Below, piece by piece: positions 9,601 through 18,512 of a stretch of DNA of 64,000 nt. Position numbers and translations under genes: made by a program. This DNA is from Adhaeribacter aerolatus (lineage in GTDB: Bacteria > Bacteroidota > Bacteroidia > Cytophagales > Hymenobacteraceae): NCBI RefSeq assembly GCF_007991635.1, contig NZ_BJYS01000044.1:1-64000 (forward strand). Direction: 5' to 3'. The notes under the pieces are model-generated. The model saw only the letters and a program-made list of their open reading frames with translations, was not told where the DNA came from and made no database searches. Within the stretch, counting starts at the first letter, position 1, and each line of letters begins with the position of its first letter.

Positions 9601-11269
9601 ACCTTTATTAAATACCTTATTTGCCGATCTGTCGGGTACCATGGATGGCCGGTTACAAATTACCGGGCGTTTAGCCGGCCCTAATCTTTCGGGCTCAGCT
9701 TTGGTTTCGAATGGCCGGTTCACGTTTAAATACCTGAACACAACTTATACTTTCTCGGACCGGATTTATTTTACCCAAAACGATATTACTTTCCGGGATG
9801 TTAAATTGTACGACCCCCTAAACAATGTGGGCACGGTTAGCGGCAGTATAATTCACCAGGGTTTCAAAAATATGATTCTGGATTTGCGCGGTGAATTCCG
9901 GCGGTTTATGGTACTTAACACCACCCGCGAACAAAACCAGTTATACTACGGCACGGCCGTTGCCACCGGGTCTGCTACGGTTTTAGGTGCGCCTTCTAAC
10001 CTGCAAATAAATATTGATGCCCGCAGCGAGGCCGGTACCCGTCTTTCTATTCCGCTTGATAACAACAGCACCGTTTCCCGCCAAAACTTTATCCGGTTTA
10101 TAAACCGCAATGTTCCCGATTCTTCGTCGGCAGTGCCCATCGCGGTGTCTAACCAAGTAGATTTATCGGGCATTAACCTGAACTTTAATTTGCAGATTAC
10201 CCCCGATGCTTACATGGAAATTATTCTGGACCAAACATCCGGCGACATGGTAAGGGGTTCGGGTAACGGCCGCATCCGCATGAATATTGATACCCGCGGC
10301 GAGTTTACCATGGATGGGCAGGTAGAAATTACCCGGGGCGCTTATAACTTTACGCTTTATAATATTATAAACAAGGAATTTACCATTCGGCCCGGCGGCA
10401 CTATTACCTGGAACGGCGACCCTTATGCCGGTATTATGAATATTACCGCCACTTACACCCAAAACGTTACCATACCGCAAAGCTTGGTAAACAATGACGA
10501 GACTTTATCTAATGTGCGGATTCCGGTTACGGCTGTTATGAACTTGACTGGCAATATTTTAACCCCGGAAATCAGATTAGACTTGGAATTTCAGAATGCA
10601 CCTAACGATGTAGAAACCCAACTCGCCCGCGTGCTAGCCGATCTTCGGAACGACCAGGACGAACTGAACCGGCAGGTATTTAGCTTACTTATTTTAAAAA
10701 GACTATCGGATAGAAACAACTTTGGCAGTAACGCCCTGGAAGCCGGTATTACCGGTAGTTTAAGCGAACTGGTAACAAACCAACTCGGCAACTTTTTGTC
10801 GCAGGTAGATTCTAATCTGGAGGTTGATATTGGCATTAATTCGTCGGACCCGAACGCCAGCGCCTTAGACCAGGTAGCCTTGCGCAACCTGCAGGTTAGG
10901 TTAAGTTATAGCTTACTCGAAGGACGGCTGCGGGTTACCCGCGAAGGCGGCCTCAACAATGGCAACTATAACAATACTACCTCCGATAATTTTTATGGCA
11001 CCACCAGCACCCTGGCCGGCGACTGGCGGGTAGAATATTACCTGGGCCAGAACGGGAAGCTGCGCCTGCGGATGGAATATATTACCTCGCAGCGCCGTTT
11101 TGCCAGCACCACCAACACGGCCACCACTAACATCAGTTTGCTGCATACCGAACAATTTAACCGGTTCAGCGAATTATTTGCCCGCAAAAGAGTACGCCGG
11201 CGCTATTTACAGCATGAGCGGGAAAAAATAATTTTAGACTCCGATATCCGTTACGATGATATTAAATAA
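6680..11269 (+). CDS. tamB: TamB-like translocation and assembly module protein
   Basis: A 1529-residue AsmA/TamB-family protein, predicted to be anchored in the inner membrane by one N-terminal helix (about residues 15-38, IIFGLILFLLLLAGIILIAI) and to span the periplasm as a long beta groove of repeated strands towards an Omp85 partner. The C-terminal DUF490/TamB domain (about 1080-1500) includes GSGNGRIRMNIDTRGEFTMD, YNFTLYNIINKEFTIRPGGT and VRLSYSLLEGRLRVTREGG. The start is TTG at 6680: the codon before is TAA and no ATG occurs before about residue 148, well after the membrane anchor. Its likely partner is the TamL-type protein at 42232-44709. It may supply lipid or assist outer-membrane protein assembly. 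Confidence 0.92.
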   Translation: MENQHNRWQQAGKLFLKIIFGLILFLLLLAGIILIAIRIPSVQTKLVHEASEILSEKLGHEVSIERVDVQFFNRVILDKVKVLDYKNEALFYVGQLQADISFFNIFEPNRLHISTLTLQKPQANLVRYKGTDSFNLSSFLKAINNLMVKKDNTTTKKPFEFNIDAVAINNGRFTYYDQNKTTAPAAGEVDYKYLIADSISGRFSEIKLGDTLRVKIDDLQTTETRSNTRLHELSARMAFAPTFWEFDKVLLRLGKSHLKDYIRFDYRTFGNFTQFNDSVKVTANLKAAQVYARDVARFVPQAKNLNDSILFTGELEGKLKRFHANKLDVHYGRNTHIVGNLNASGLPNIREAFIELQLKPSVVNARDLQKYIPKKSYDIAQRLGTVKLSGNFLGFYNDFVANGTFQTALGNVVSDINLKINPKTQLSSYSGYLRTNNFDVGKLIGNSRLISNISIDGRVKGVGFDVNTARVQLDATINGVNLYGYNYRNIKTKATLSRQNFSGNITIRDPNINLTATGDVNLNQQSPSFDLVADIQHLDLRALKFTKEAISLQTKATVDFSGLKLDNITGRAYFANTILKLNDYVVPTDSVVLISQLQNNQRSLQILSDVADINATGTWDYTVLFRDLSTLIHEYRLNFESNPTALAAYYQHKKRTILPEYELTYKINLKDFNGIIKAFVPNLGISDNANLEGSFRQGSNAIFSFYAHTDTLYYGKNQFLLNDLELNTSKLPYSPDVLANVIINSRQQILKPGGNTENLYLEGVWSERAIQFTSNIAQVNSTNQANISGNLTFLNNKLQIVFNTSNVNVLGKAWHITPNNTIEISGLGKEINFEDFVISHENQRISIAGMLSQNPEKTLQVQIDNFRLENLNPLFTSRFKGILNAQLSARDVYRQAILTSNLTADSVYLNDYFVGQIAGTSEWDNPGNRLGVDVGISRENLKVLHVTGYYYPKEENNQIDLLAIMDDAPVKLVEPLLNTLFADLSGTMDGRLQITGRLAGPNLSGSALVSNGRFTFKYLNTTYTFSDRIYFTQNDITFRDVKLYDPLNNVGTVSGSIIHQGFKNMILDLRGEFRRFMVLNTTREQNQLYYGTAVATGSATVLGAPSNLQINIDARSEAGTRLSIPLDNNSTVSRQNFIRFINRNVPDSSSAVPIAVSNQVDLSGINLNFNLQITPDAYMEIILDQTSGDMVRGSGNGRIRMNIDTRGEFTMDGQVEITRGAYNFTLYNIINKEFTIRPGGTITWNGDPYAGIMNITATYTQNVTIPQSLVNNDETLSNVRIPVTAVMNLTGNILTPEIRLDLEFQNAPNDVETQLARVLADLRNDQDELNRQVFSLLILKRLSDRNNFGSNALEAGITGSLSELVTNQLGNFLSQVDSNLEVDIGINSSDPNASALDQVALRNLQVRLSYSLLEGRLRVTREGGLNNGNYNNTTSDNFYGTTSTLAGDWRVEYYLGQNGKLRLRMEYITSQRRFASTTNTATTNISLLHTEQFNRFSELFARKRVRRRYLQHEREKIILDSDIRYDDIK

Positions 11270-11292
11270 TTGCAAAGAATTATAAAGCGGTT

Positions 11293-11320
11293 TTGGTTGT
11301 GGTATTTATTCTTAATTTTG
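11293..11320 (+). promoter_or_regulatory. ftsX promoter
   Basis: TTG (11293-11295) and TAATTTTG (11313-11320) are separated by 17 bases, slightly shorter than the usual 19-20. The start would lie only about 10 bases before the ftsX ATG at 11337, giving a very short leader. It would drive the ftsX to ribF cluster. Confidence 0.5.
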
Positions 11321-11336
11321 CAGCACCGCGGAAAAT

Positions 11337-12236
11337 ATGGCAAGAGATCAGTTAAAACCCACTCGTAAAAAAAAATTAGGCAGCTACCCGTATGCAATGG
11401 TAATATTTAGCATAACGCTGGCTTTATTTGTTATTGGGTTGTTTGGCATTCTGCTGATTCATGCGGGCAGGCTCTCAAATATTGTAAAACAAAGCATCGA
11501 GGTGCAGGTTTACCTGGAACGTAACCTAACCGAAACCCAACTGGTGGCGGTGCAGAACCGCCTGGCTAAGAAAGAATTTATTGCTTACGAAGGCAGTAAA
11601 GCCCAAATCAAGTTCTTTTCCAAAGAAGAAGGCGCCAAGGAATTTATAAAGGAAACCGGCGAAGATTTCCTCAACTTTTTAGGGGAAAATCCTTTACGCG
11701 ATGCGTATATTTTAAATATCGGAGCAGATTTTGCCACTTCGACCAGCCTCAAAAAAATTAAAACCGAGTTAGAAAATATTCCGGGGGTGTACGAGGTGCA
11801 GTACGTAGAAAGCCTCATCGACTCCATTAACAGTAATATTCAGAAATTAAGCATAATTTTGCTGAGCTTTGCCGCTATTCTGGTGCTAGCCGTTATTATC
11901 CTGATTAATAACACCTTAAAATTGGCTTTGTTTTCGCAGCGGTTTTTAATCCGAAGCATGCAATTGGTGGGCGCCACGCCAGGTTTTATTCAGCGGCCTT
12001 TCCTGAACCGGGCTACCTGGCAAGGCTTGGTTAGTGGTTTGCTGGCTTCTATTATGCTGCTGGGGCTGCTACAATATGCCTATTACCAGATTAACGAATT
12101 GTACGTATTACGCGACGAAATTCAGATTGGTATTTTACTGTTATTTCTGGTAGTATTGGGAAGCATTTTAGGCTTTATCAGCTCATACCGGGCCATCAAA
12201 AAATACCTGGGCATGTCGTTAGATGAGCTATATTAA
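11337..12236 (+). CDS. ftsX: Cell division ABC-transporter-like protein FtsX
   Basis: FtsX is the membrane half of the FtsEX complex that activates peptidoglycan hydrolases at the division site. The 299-residue protein has the expected four-helix layout: one helix at about 20-45, a periplasmic domain at about 50-165 (IEVQVYLERNLTETQL ... NIPGVYEVQYVE), and three helices at about 175-295. ISIQ-like SNIQKLSIILLSFAAILVLAV starts the second helix. The cytoplasmic ATPase gene ftsE is not nearby. It leads the conserved Bacteroidota cluster ftsX-DUF3098-uppP-truB-ribF. Confidence 0.93.
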   Translation: MARDQLKPTRKKKLGSYPYAMVIFSITLALFVIGLFGILLIHAGRLSNIVKQSIEVQVYLERNLTETQLVAVQNRLAKKEFIAYEGSKAQIKFFSKEEGAKEFIKETGEDFLNFLGENPLRDAYILNIGADFATSTSLKKIKTELENIPGVYEVQYVESLIDSINSNIQKLSIILLSFAAILVLAVIILINNTLKLALFSQRFLIRSMQLVGATPGFIQRPFLNRATWQGLVSGLLASIMLLGLLQYAYYQINELYVLRDEIQIGILLLFLVVLGSILGFISSYRAIKKYLGMSLDELY

Positions 12237-12267
12237 GTTACGATTGTTTGGTGTTTGATTATTCAAA

Positions 12268-12349
12268 GTTCGATAATGGATTTTATATTTTGTTTCACAT
12301 AAAATTATTATTTCTTCTCTCGACCTTTAAATTACTTTTATTATCGAAC
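12268..12349. repeat. Inverted repeat between ftsX and DUF3098
   Basis: GTTCGATAAT (12268-12277) and its exact complement ATTATCGAAC (12340-12349) bracket 62 AT-rich bases in the 149-base gap between ftsX and the DUF3098 gene. The loop is too long for a terminator. It may be a small dispersed repeat or the ends of a degraded insertion. Confidence 0.35.
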
Positions 12350-12385
12350 ATCGAACAAGCTAATATCGAATATCTATTAAAATAA

Positions 12386-12601
12386 ATGGAAGATAAAAAC
12401 AACTTTGCTTTCGGTAGAAAAAATTATTTATTGATGTTTCTGGGCCTCGCCTTCCTGGCTGTTGGTTTTTTTATCATGACTTTAGATAAAGAGGCGTATG
12501 GCTTGGGCTTTATGGGACTAACCCTGGGCCCCATTGTAGTTTTTATTGGCTTCATCATCGAGTTTTTTGCCATTATGGTAAAAGATCGCAAAGACGCATA
12601 A
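12386..12601 (+). CDS. DUF3098 small membrane protein
   Basis: This 71-residue protein has two predicted transmembrane helices (about 14-32 and 42-62) with a short connecting segment, DKEAYGLGFMGLTLGP. It starts MEDKNNFAFGRKNY and ends with a charged KDRKDA. It matches the DUF3098 family, which is restricted to Bacteroidota and usually sits between ftsX and uppP as here. Its stop codon TAA is directly followed by the uppP ATG, suggesting translational coupling. The function is unknown; the location suggests envelope or division work. Confidence 0.85.
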   Translation: MEDKNNFAFGRKNYLLMFLGLAFLAVGFFIMTLDKEAYGLGFMGLTLGPIVVFIGFIIEFFAIMVKDRKDA

Positions 12602-13444
12602 ATGACCTGGTGGCATGCTTTTGTGTTGGCCATCGTGGAGGGCTTAACCGAATTTTTGCCTGTTTCTTCTACCGGGCACATGATAATTGCTTCCAGCCTG
12701 ATGGGCATCAGCAAGTTAGAATATACAAAAATGTTTACCGTAAATATTCAGTTCGGTGCTATTTTATCCGTGCTGGTTCTTTACTGGAAACGCTTTTTCC
12801 AATCTTTTGCTTTTTACAAGAAGCTGTTAATAGCCTGTATTCCGGCATTATTAATTGGTTTTTTGTTAAGCAGCATCATCGACCAGATGCTTGAAAGTGT
12901 TTTAACCGTGGCCATTTCTTTGGTAGTAGGCGGGGTTATTTTGCTTTTTGTTGACGACTGGTTTAAAAACGATCCTACCCATTCCACCCCTTCTACCAAA
13001 CAAGCCTTTATAATTGGTTTAGCCCAGTGTATTGCCATGATTCCAGGAGTATCCCGCTCGGCTGCTTCTATTATCGGCGGTTTGGCCCAGGGTATTTCGC
13101 GCAAAGCATCGGCCGAATTTTCTTTCTTCCTGGCCATTCCCACCATGCTGGCCGCTGCTTCCTATAAATTTATCACCGATTTTCTGCACCTCGATATAAA
13201 AGACGACCTATTAAAATTTAACCGACCTAAGATAGAAGCCGCTTTAAGCCAGCTTACCGTAGAAGATTTAAAAGTTCTATTATTTGGCAATGCCGTGGCT
13301 TTTGTGGTGGCCATGCTGGCGATTAAATTTTTTATCGGCTTTTTAACCAAATATGGGTTTAAAGTTTTTGGGTATTACCGTATTATCGTGGGAGTTTTAA
13401 TATTGGTGTTGCTGGCGATGGGTGTGAAACTGGAGGTTGTTTAA
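12602..13444 (+). CDS. uppP: Undecaprenyl-diphosphatase
   Basis: UppP (BacA) dephosphorylates undecaprenyl pyrophosphate to recycle the lipid carrier for peptidoglycan and other envelope polymers. The 280-residue polytopic membrane protein carries both signature motifs: [16 protein letters not shown] near the N-terminus (about residues 13-28) and [13 protein letters not shown] around residue 153. It starts immediately after the DUF3098 stop codon and its own stop overlaps the truB start (TAATG), so translation of the three genes is probably coupled. Confidence 0.96.
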   Translation: MTWWHAFVLAIVEGLTEFLPVSSTGHMIIASSLMGISKLEYTKMFTVNIQFGAILSVLVLYWKRFFQSFAFYKKLLIACIPALLIGFLLSSIIDQMLESVLTVAISLVVGGVILLFVDDWFKNDPTHSTPSTKQAFIIGLAQCIAMIPGVSRSAASIIGGLAQGISRKASAEFSFFLAIPTMLAAASYKFITDFLHLDIKDDLLKFNRPKIEAALSQLTVEDLKVLLFGNAVAFVVAMLAIKFFIGFLTKYGFKVFGYYRIIVGVLILVLLAMGVKLEVV

Positions 13445-14136
13445 TGGAAATAGATTACGAAAACGGACAAATATTATTAGTTAACAAGCCCCTCACCTGG
13501 ACTTCTTTTGATGTGGTGAAAAAGGTGCGGAACATTCTCCGGATAAAAAAAATCGGTCACGCCGGCACTTTAGACCCGCTCGCCGAAGGCTTACTGATAC
13601 TTTGCACTGGTAAATTCACCAAAAAAATAGAAGAAATTCAGGCCCAGGAAAAAGAATATACCGGCCATTTTACGCTGGGCCAAACTACGCCCTCTTTCGA
13701 TCTGGAAACCGAAGTAGATCAAACCCGGGATATTGGTAACTTGACGAAAGAGCAGATACAGGCGGCTGCCCAAAGTTTTGAAGGAATAATTGAGCAAACG
13801 CCCCCCCTTTATTCAGCGGTAAAAATAAACGGCGAACGGGCTTATACCCTGGCCCGTCGGGGCGATAGTGCCGAAATAAAAGCCAAACAAATTGAGATAA
13901 AAGCGTTTGAAATTACCGGGGTCGAATTACCACTGGTTTCGTTTCGGGTAGTTTGCTCTAAAGGCACGTACATCCGCAGCCTGGCCCGCGACTTTGGCGA
14001 AAAGCTGGACTGCGGCGCGCATTTATCTAAACTGGTTCGTACCCGTATTGGTCCTTACGAGTTAAGCCACGCCCTTACCGTGGATGATATTTTTCAGCTT
14101 CGGAAAAAACAATTAGAAGATGAAAGTCATTCGTGA
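13444..14136 (+). CDS. truB: tRNA pseudouridine(55) synthase
   Basis: TruB converts U55 in the T-loop of tRNAs to pseudouridine. The 230-residue protein shows the catalytic motif GHAGTLDPLAEGLLILC, with the active Asp in LDPLAEG at about residue 43, the motif TPPLYSAVKINGERAY, and CSKGTYIRSLARDFGE. The C-terminal PUA domain found in longer TruB proteins is absent, as is usual for the shorter Bacteroidota form. The ATG overlaps the uppP stop by one base, and the 3' end overlaps ribF by 17 bases. Confidence 0.96.
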   Translation: MEIDYENGQILLVNKPLTWTSFDVVKKVRNILRIKKIGHAGTLDPLAEGLLILCTGKFTKKIEEIQAQEKEYTGHFTLGQTTPSFDLETEVDQTRDIGNLTKEQIQAAAQSFEGIIEQTPPLYSAVKINGERAYTLARRGDSAEIKAKQIEIKAFEITGVELPLVSFRVVCSKGTYIRSLARDFGEKLDCGAHLSKLVRTRIGPYELSHALTVDDIFQLRKKQLEDESHS

Positions 14137-15058
14137 TTTGGCCGATTTTCCGGTGCTGCCGCAGGCGGTGGTTACCAGCGGCACCTTCGACGGGGTACAC
14201 CTGGGCCACCAGAAAATAATAGAACGGCTCCTGGAAATTACCCGCGCGACCAACGGGCAGAGTGTGGTGGTAACGTACTGGCCGCATCCCCGGCTGGTGT
14301 TACAAGCCCAGGACCAATCCTCGCTCCAATTACTTTCCACCATTGAGGAACGCATAGAGCAACTTGCCGCCTTCCCCATCGATTACCTCCTGATAATTCC
14401 ATTTACAAAAGAGTTTGCTAACTTAACTTCCGAAGAATATATCCGGAAAATATTGCTGGATTTTATTCGGACCAAAATATTTGTAATCGGTTATGACCAC
14501 CGGTTTGGCAGAGGCCGCGAAGGCAACTTTGCCTATTTGCAGCAACACGCACCATTATTTGGCTTCCAGGTAGAAGAAATTCCGGCCCGTGATATTGATC
14601 ATGTGGCGGTGAGTTCAACTAAAATCCGGAAAGCCTTGGAAAGTGGCAATATTGCTATGGCCAACGCTTACCTGGGCCGGCCTTACGCTTTAACCGGCAA
14701 AGTTGACCGGGGCCGTCAGTTGGGCCGCACCATTGGCTACCCTACTGCCAACATCGCTGTTAACGATCCGCATAAACAAATTCCGGGTCAGGGTATTTAT
14801 GCCGTTCGGGTAAAAGTAGAAGGCCAGCTATACGGAGGTATGCTGAGTATCGGCACCAACCCAACCGTAGGTGGCACCGAACAAACCATAGAAGTCAATA
14901 TTTTTAATTTCAGCCAGGATATTTACGAACAGGAAATAACTATTTATATTATAGCGTACATCCGGGAAGAAAGAAACTTACCGGGCCTGGAAGCGTTAAA
15001 AGAACAACTCCACCAGGATCAGGAAGCAGCCTTAGCGTTGTTAAATCAGAAATTATAA
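14120..15058 (+). CDS. ribF: Bifunctional riboflavin kinase / FAD synthetase
   Basis: RibF converts riboflavin to FMN and then FAD. The 312-residue protein has an N-terminal nucleotidyltransferase domain (about 15-175) with [16 protein letters not shown] and the later [13 protein letters not shown], and a C-terminal flavokinase domain (about 185-310) with [11 protein letters not shown] and [25 protein letters not shown]. The ATG lies 17 bases inside the end of truB. This is the last gene of the ftsX cluster; the riboflavin synthase gene ribE is about 34 kb away at 49057. Confidence 0.96.
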   Translation: MKVIRDLADFPVLPQAVVTSGTFDGVHLGHQKIIERLLEITRATNGQSVVVTYWPHPRLVLQAQDQSSLQLLSTIEERIEQLAAFPIDYLLIIPFTKEFANLTSEEYIRKILLDFIRTKIFVIGYDHRFGRGREGNFAYLQQHAPLFGFQVEEIPARDIDHVAVSSTKIRKALESGNIAMANAYLGRPYALTGKVDRGRQLGRTIGYPTANIAVNDPHKQIPGQGIYAVRVKVEGQLYGGMLSIGTNPTVGGTEQTIEVNIFNFSQDIYEQEITIYIIAYIREERNLPGLEALKEQLHQDQEAALALLNQKL

Positions 15059-15087
15059 ACTATATTACTTTTTTAATCTTCTTTAGT

Positions 15088-15789
15088 ATGATTAATAAAG
15101 TAGTGCCTTCCGTTCAGGCTGCCCTTCACGATTTATTTGATGGCGCCACCATCATGTTAGGTGGTTTTGGCTTGTGTGGTATTCCCGAAAACGCCATTGC
15201 TGAATTAATCCGGCTTGATGTTAAAAATCTAACCTGCATTTCTAATAACGCCGGCGTTGATGATTTTGGCTTGGGCTTGCTCCTGAAAAAAAGGCAGGTT
15301 AAGAAAATGATTGCCTCCTATGTCGGCGAAAATGCGGAGTTTGAAAGACAATTATTATCAGGTGAATTAGAAGTTGATTTAATTCCGCAGGGTACATTGG
15401 CCGAACGCATCCGGGCGGGAGGCGCAGGTATTCCCGCTTTTTTTACCCCGGCCGGCTTCGGTACCGAAGTGGGCGAAGGCAAAGAAGCCCGTGAGTTTAA
15501 CGGCAAAATGTATTTACTTGAATCGTGGCTAAAAGCAGACTTTGCTTTAATTAAAGCCTGGAAGGGTGACACGGCCGGCAACCTTATTTATAAAGGAACC
15601 GCCCGCAACTTCAATCCCCTGATGGCCACCGCCGGTAAAATTACCATTGCCGAGGTTGAAGAACTACTGCCCGCCGGTTCTCTCGACCCTAACCAAATTC
15701 ATACGCCCGGAATTTTTGTCCAACGCATTTTCCAGGGCCAGCACTACGAAAAACGCATTGAGCAACGAACGATCCGAAGGATGGAGTAA
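15088..15789 (+). CDS. scoA: 3-oxoacid CoA-transferase subunit A
   Basis: The alpha subunit of a succinyl-CoA:3-ketoacid CoA-transferase, which moves CoA from succinyl-CoA to acetoacetate (ketone body use) or a related 3-oxoacid. The 233-residue protein shows the family signatures [47 protein letters not shown] and [13 protein letters not shown]. It follows ribF by 29 bases. Subunit B normally starts right after subunit A, but here a roughly 300-base repeat element separates them, so co-transcription may be affected. Confidence 0.93.
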   Translation: MINKVVPSVQAALHDLFDGATIMLGGFGLCGIPENAIAELIRLDVKNLTCISNNAGVDDFGLGLLLKKRQVKKMIASYVGENAEFERQLLSGELEVDLIPQGTLAERIRAGGAGIPAFFTPAGFGTEVGEGKEAREFNGKMYLLESWLKADFALIKAWKGDTAGNLIYKGTARNFNPLMATAGKITIAEVEELLPAGSLDPNQIHTPGIFVQRIFQGQHYEKRIEQRTIRRME

Positions 15790-16091
15790 TGTGCTAATTG
15801 TTTAATGTGCTGATGTGCTAATTAGGTAATGGGCTGACATTTGAACAAATAGGTAAATATATATCTAAGAATGAATGGTTCTTTAAAGCTAAATATCTGA
15901 TTTTATACCTAGGTTAAAAATGAGGTTTAAGGAACTCACTTGTGTCGTTCAGGAGGAAACTTATCCGTGATCGGCTAACGAGTTTCCTCCTGAATGACAC
16001 GAGTGGATTTCTTGAACGCTACCTGTTAAATTTTCTTTAAGATTAGACGGTTATTCGTTTGTAAATCAGTACATTAAAAAATTAGCATATT
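15788..16091. mobile_element. MITE-like element with 27-bp terminal inverted repeats
   Basis: The 308-base gap between scoA and scoB is almost entirely taken up by a non-coding element. Its ends, 15788-15814 (starting AATGTGCTAATTG) and 16065-16091 (ending AATTAGCATATT), are inverted copies matching at 24 of 27 positions. Inside lies a strong palindrome (15937-16005). The left end also contains short repeats of GTGCTAAT/GTGCTGAT. No transposase is encoded, so it would need one from elsewhere. The left repeat overlaps the last two bases of scoA. That it moved in between the two genes is inferred from the usual tight spacing of scoA and scoB. Confidence 0.6.
15937..16005. repeat. Imperfect palindrome, copy 1 of the TGTCATTCAGGAGG family
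   Basis: Arms 15937-15961 (CACTTGTGTCGTTCAGGAGG...) and 15981-16005 pair at 23 of 25 positions around a 19-base loop. The arm core, GTCRTTCAGGAGGAAACT, recurs at 41302-41404 and, more diverged, at 63939-63997. It lies inside the MITE-like element between scoA and scoB. Confidence 0.75.
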
Positions 16092-16097
16092 AAAAAC

Positions 16098-16754
16098 ATG
16101 GCTTTAGATAAAAACGGAATTGCTAAACGGATTGCGCAGGAACTGAAAGATGGTTATTATGTAAACCTCGGCATTGGCATCCCGACCTTAGTTGCTAATT
16201 ATATTCCGGCCGAAATGAATGTAGTACTGCAGTCGGAAAATGGTTTGCTGGGCATGGGGCCTTTCCCGACGGAAGAAGAAGTGGATGCTGATTTGATAAA
16301 TGCCGGCAAGCAAACCGTTACCACATTACCCGGTTCTTCGCTGTTTAACTCGGCCGAAAGCTTTGGCATGATTCGCGGCGAACACATAGATTTAACCGTA
16401 CTGGGGGCTATGGAAGTGTCGGAGAAGGGAGATATTGCCAATTGGAAAATACCCGGTAAAATGGTAAAAGGCATGGGCGGCGCTATGGATTTGGTAGCAT
16501 CGGCCCGCAATATTATTGTGGCCATGCAGCATACGTCTAAAGACGGCCAAAGCAAATTGTTGCCGGAATGTACCCTACCGATTACGGGTCTGCGGTGCGT
16601 AAAAAAAATTATAACCGATTTAGCGGTGCTGGATGTTACGCCAAATGGCTTTAAACTCCTGGAAAGAGCGCCCGGCGTAACGGTAGAAGAAATACAAAAA
16701 GCTACGGCCGGACAGTTAATTGTGGAAGGTGAAATTCCAGAAATTACGTTTTAA
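16098..16754 (+). CDS. scoB: 3-oxoacid CoA-transferase subunit B
   Basis: The beta subunit of the same CoA-transferase as scoA. The 218-residue protein carries the catalytic glutamate in the motif [14 protein letters not shown], plus [38 protein letters not shown] (family core at about residues 80-105) and [18 protein letters not shown]. Length and motifs are complete, so the enzyme should be functional if expressed. The ATG lies 6 bases after the right end of the MITE-like element, so its upstream control region is now the element itself. Confidence 0.94.
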   Translation: MALDKNGIAKRIAQELKDGYYVNLGIGIPTLVANYIPAEMNVVLQSENGLLGMGPFPTEEEVDADLINAGKQTVTTLPGSSLFNSAESFGMIRGEHIDLTVLGAMEVSEKGDIANWKIPGKMVKGMGGAMDLVASARNIIVAMQHTSKDGQSKLLPECTLPITGLRCVKKIITDLAVLDVTPNGFKLLERAPGVTVEEIQKATAGQLIVEGEIPEITF

Positions 16755-16832
16755 AAAATATCCTTTATTAAAAGTCTTTATGTCAAAGCCAAATCCCGTT
16801 TTGGCTTTAAGAACTTTATTTGTCTTATCCGC

Positions 16833-16862
16833 TGTTACACAATAATCAAAATCCTACTTTTG
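16833..16862 (+). promoter_or_regulatory. Promoter of the GNAT-nitrilase gene
   Basis: TACTTTTG at 16855-16862 matches the TAnnTTTG -7 box. A TG at 16833-16834 lies 20 bases upstream; a full TTG is not present. The start would be about 15 bases before the ATG at 16884. Confidence 0.5.
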
Positions 16863-16883
16863 TAAAAATTCTATCCCTTTCAT

Positions 16884-18446
16884 ATGGCTGATAAGATAAA
16901 AGATACTGAACATAAATTAACCCTCCGCCAACTCCGTCTCGCTGATTTTAAAGCCGTTAAGTCTATCATGGATACGGTTTACTCGAACCTGGGCGGTTCC
17001 TGGACGAAGAAAGAATTTGAAAATTTATTAAATGCTTTTCCGGAAGGACAGATCTGTATTACCGATAAAGGCAAAGTAGTAGCCGGCGCTTTAAGTATTA
17101 TTGTAAAATATTCCGACTACGGTGATAAACATACCTACGACGAAATCGTAGGCAAAGGCGAATTTAACACGCATAACCCCGATGGCGATACGCTTTACGG
17201 CGTAGATGTGTTTGTGCATCCTGATTACCGCAATTTGCGGCTAGGTCGGCGGTTGTACGATGCCCGGAAAGAAATTTGCGAAAACCTAAACCTGCGGGCC
17301 ATTATTGCCGGCGGCCGGATACCCGGTTACCAGGAAAACGCTGAGAAAATGTCGCCGAAGAAATACATTGAGCTGGTGCGTAACAAAGAAATTTACGATC
17401 CCATCCTCACTTTCCAGCTGAGTAACGATTTCCACGTGCGCAAAATATTAAAAGGCTATATGCCGAGCGACCAGGAGTCTAAAGCTTATGCGACGCTACT
17501 GGAATGGATAAACGTATATTACGAACCCAGCGAAGACATTATTGGTGTTCAGAAAAAAGTGGTGCGCATAGGTATTGTGCAATGGCAAATGCGCAGCCTG
17601 ACTTCAATTGAGGACTTATTGCAGCAGATTGAATTCTACGTAGATACAGTTAGTAGCTACAAAGCCGATATTATCATGTTTCCGGAATTCTTTAATGCAC
17701 CGCTGATGGCTTTATCGAACGATCCGTCCCCCTCCGCTGCCATCCGGACACTGGCTGATTATACCGATGAAGTACGCGAGAAAGTTATTCATATGGCGCT
17801 CTCCTACAACATTAATATTATTGCCGGCAGTATGCCCGAATATAATAATAAGCAGTTGCACAATGTGAGCTACCTCTGCCGTCGGGATGGTACCTGGGAT
17901 AAGCAATATAAATTGCACGTTACACCCGACGAAGCGCATTACTGGGGCCTCCGGGGCGGTAATAAATTACAGGTTTTTGATACGGACATTGGAAAAATTG
18001 GTATTCTGATTTGCTACGACGTAGAATTCCCGGAACTGGCCCGGATGCTTTCGGACATGGACATGAAAATATTATTTGTGCCGTACTGGACCGATACCAA
18101 AAATGCTTACCTCCGGGTACGGCGTTGTGCCCAGGCGCGGGCTATCGAAAACGAATGCTATGTAGCTATAACGGGCAGCGTGGGTAACTTACCGCGTGTC
18201 GAAAACATGGATATTCAGTACTCGCAATCAGCGGTGTTTTCGCCTTCTGATTTTGCTTTCCCGCACGATGCCGTGGTAGCTGAAGCTACGCCCAATACCG
18301 AGATGACACTAATTGCTGATTTGGACCTGGATTTATTGAAAGATCTAAATACCGGCGGCAGCGTCCGGAACCTCCGTGATCGTCGGAAAGACCTTTACAG
18401 CCTGAGTTGGTTGTTGAAAAAGGAAATTACCGATACGGTATTTTAA
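16884..18446 (+). CDS. GNAT acetyltransferase-nitrilase fusion protein
   Basis: A 520-residue two-domain protein. The N-terminal part (about 10-205) is a GNAT-type N-acetyltransferase, with the acetyl-CoA loop near VHPDYRNLRLGRRLYDAR. The C-terminal part (about 228-510) is a carbon-nitrogen hydrolase with the Glu-Lys-Cys triad in FPEFFNAPLM, DKQYKLHVTPDE and ILICYDVEFPE. This fusion is a known family of unknown substrate, with relatives in many bacteria. Its acetyltransferase and amidase activities may act on the same metabolite. It has its own -7 box upstream and an intrinsic terminator downstream, so it looks monocistronic. Confidence 0.93.
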   Translation: MADKIKDTEHKLTLRQLRLADFKAVKSIMDTVYSNLGGSWTKKEFENLLNAFPEGQICITDKGKVVAGALSIIVKYSDYGDKHTYDEIVGKGEFNTHNPDGDTLYGVDVFVHPDYRNLRLGRRLYDARKEICENLNLRAIIAGGRIPGYQENAEKMSPKKYIELVRNKEIYDPILTFQLSNDFHVRKILKGYMPSDQESKAYATLLEWINVYYEPSEDIIGVQKKVVRIGIVQWQMRSLTSIEDLLQQIEFYVDTVSSYKADIIMFPEFFNAPLMALSNDPSPSAAIRTLADYTDEVREKVIHMALSYNINIIAGSMPEYNNKQLHNVSYLCRRDGTWDKQYKLHVTPDEAHYWGLRGGNKLQVFDTDIGKIGILICYDVEFPELARMLSDMDMKILFVPYWTDTKNAYLRVRRCAQARAIENECYVAITGSVGNLPRVENMDIQYSQSAVFSPSDFAFPHDAVVAEATPNTEMTLIADLDLDLLKDLNTGGSVRNLRDRRKDLYSLSWLLKKEITDTVF

Positions 18447-18481
18447 TATTCAATTCTGAGTTCCAAAACAATATTACAGCT

Positions 18482-18512
18482 AAAAGCACCGGGCAGAACC
18501 TGGTGCTTTTTT
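18482..18512 (+). terminator. Intrinsic terminator after the GNAT-nitrilase gene
   Basis: AAAAGCACCGGG (18482-18493) pairs with CCTGGTGCTTTT (18499-18510), with one G-T wobble, around a 5-base loop, followed by further T residues. It lies 35 bases after the stop codon. Confidence 0.85.

Noticed and set aside
6680-11269. Large minus-strand ORFs inside tamB, such as 10163-10480
   Set aside because: They are shadows of the long tamB frame with no family motifs.
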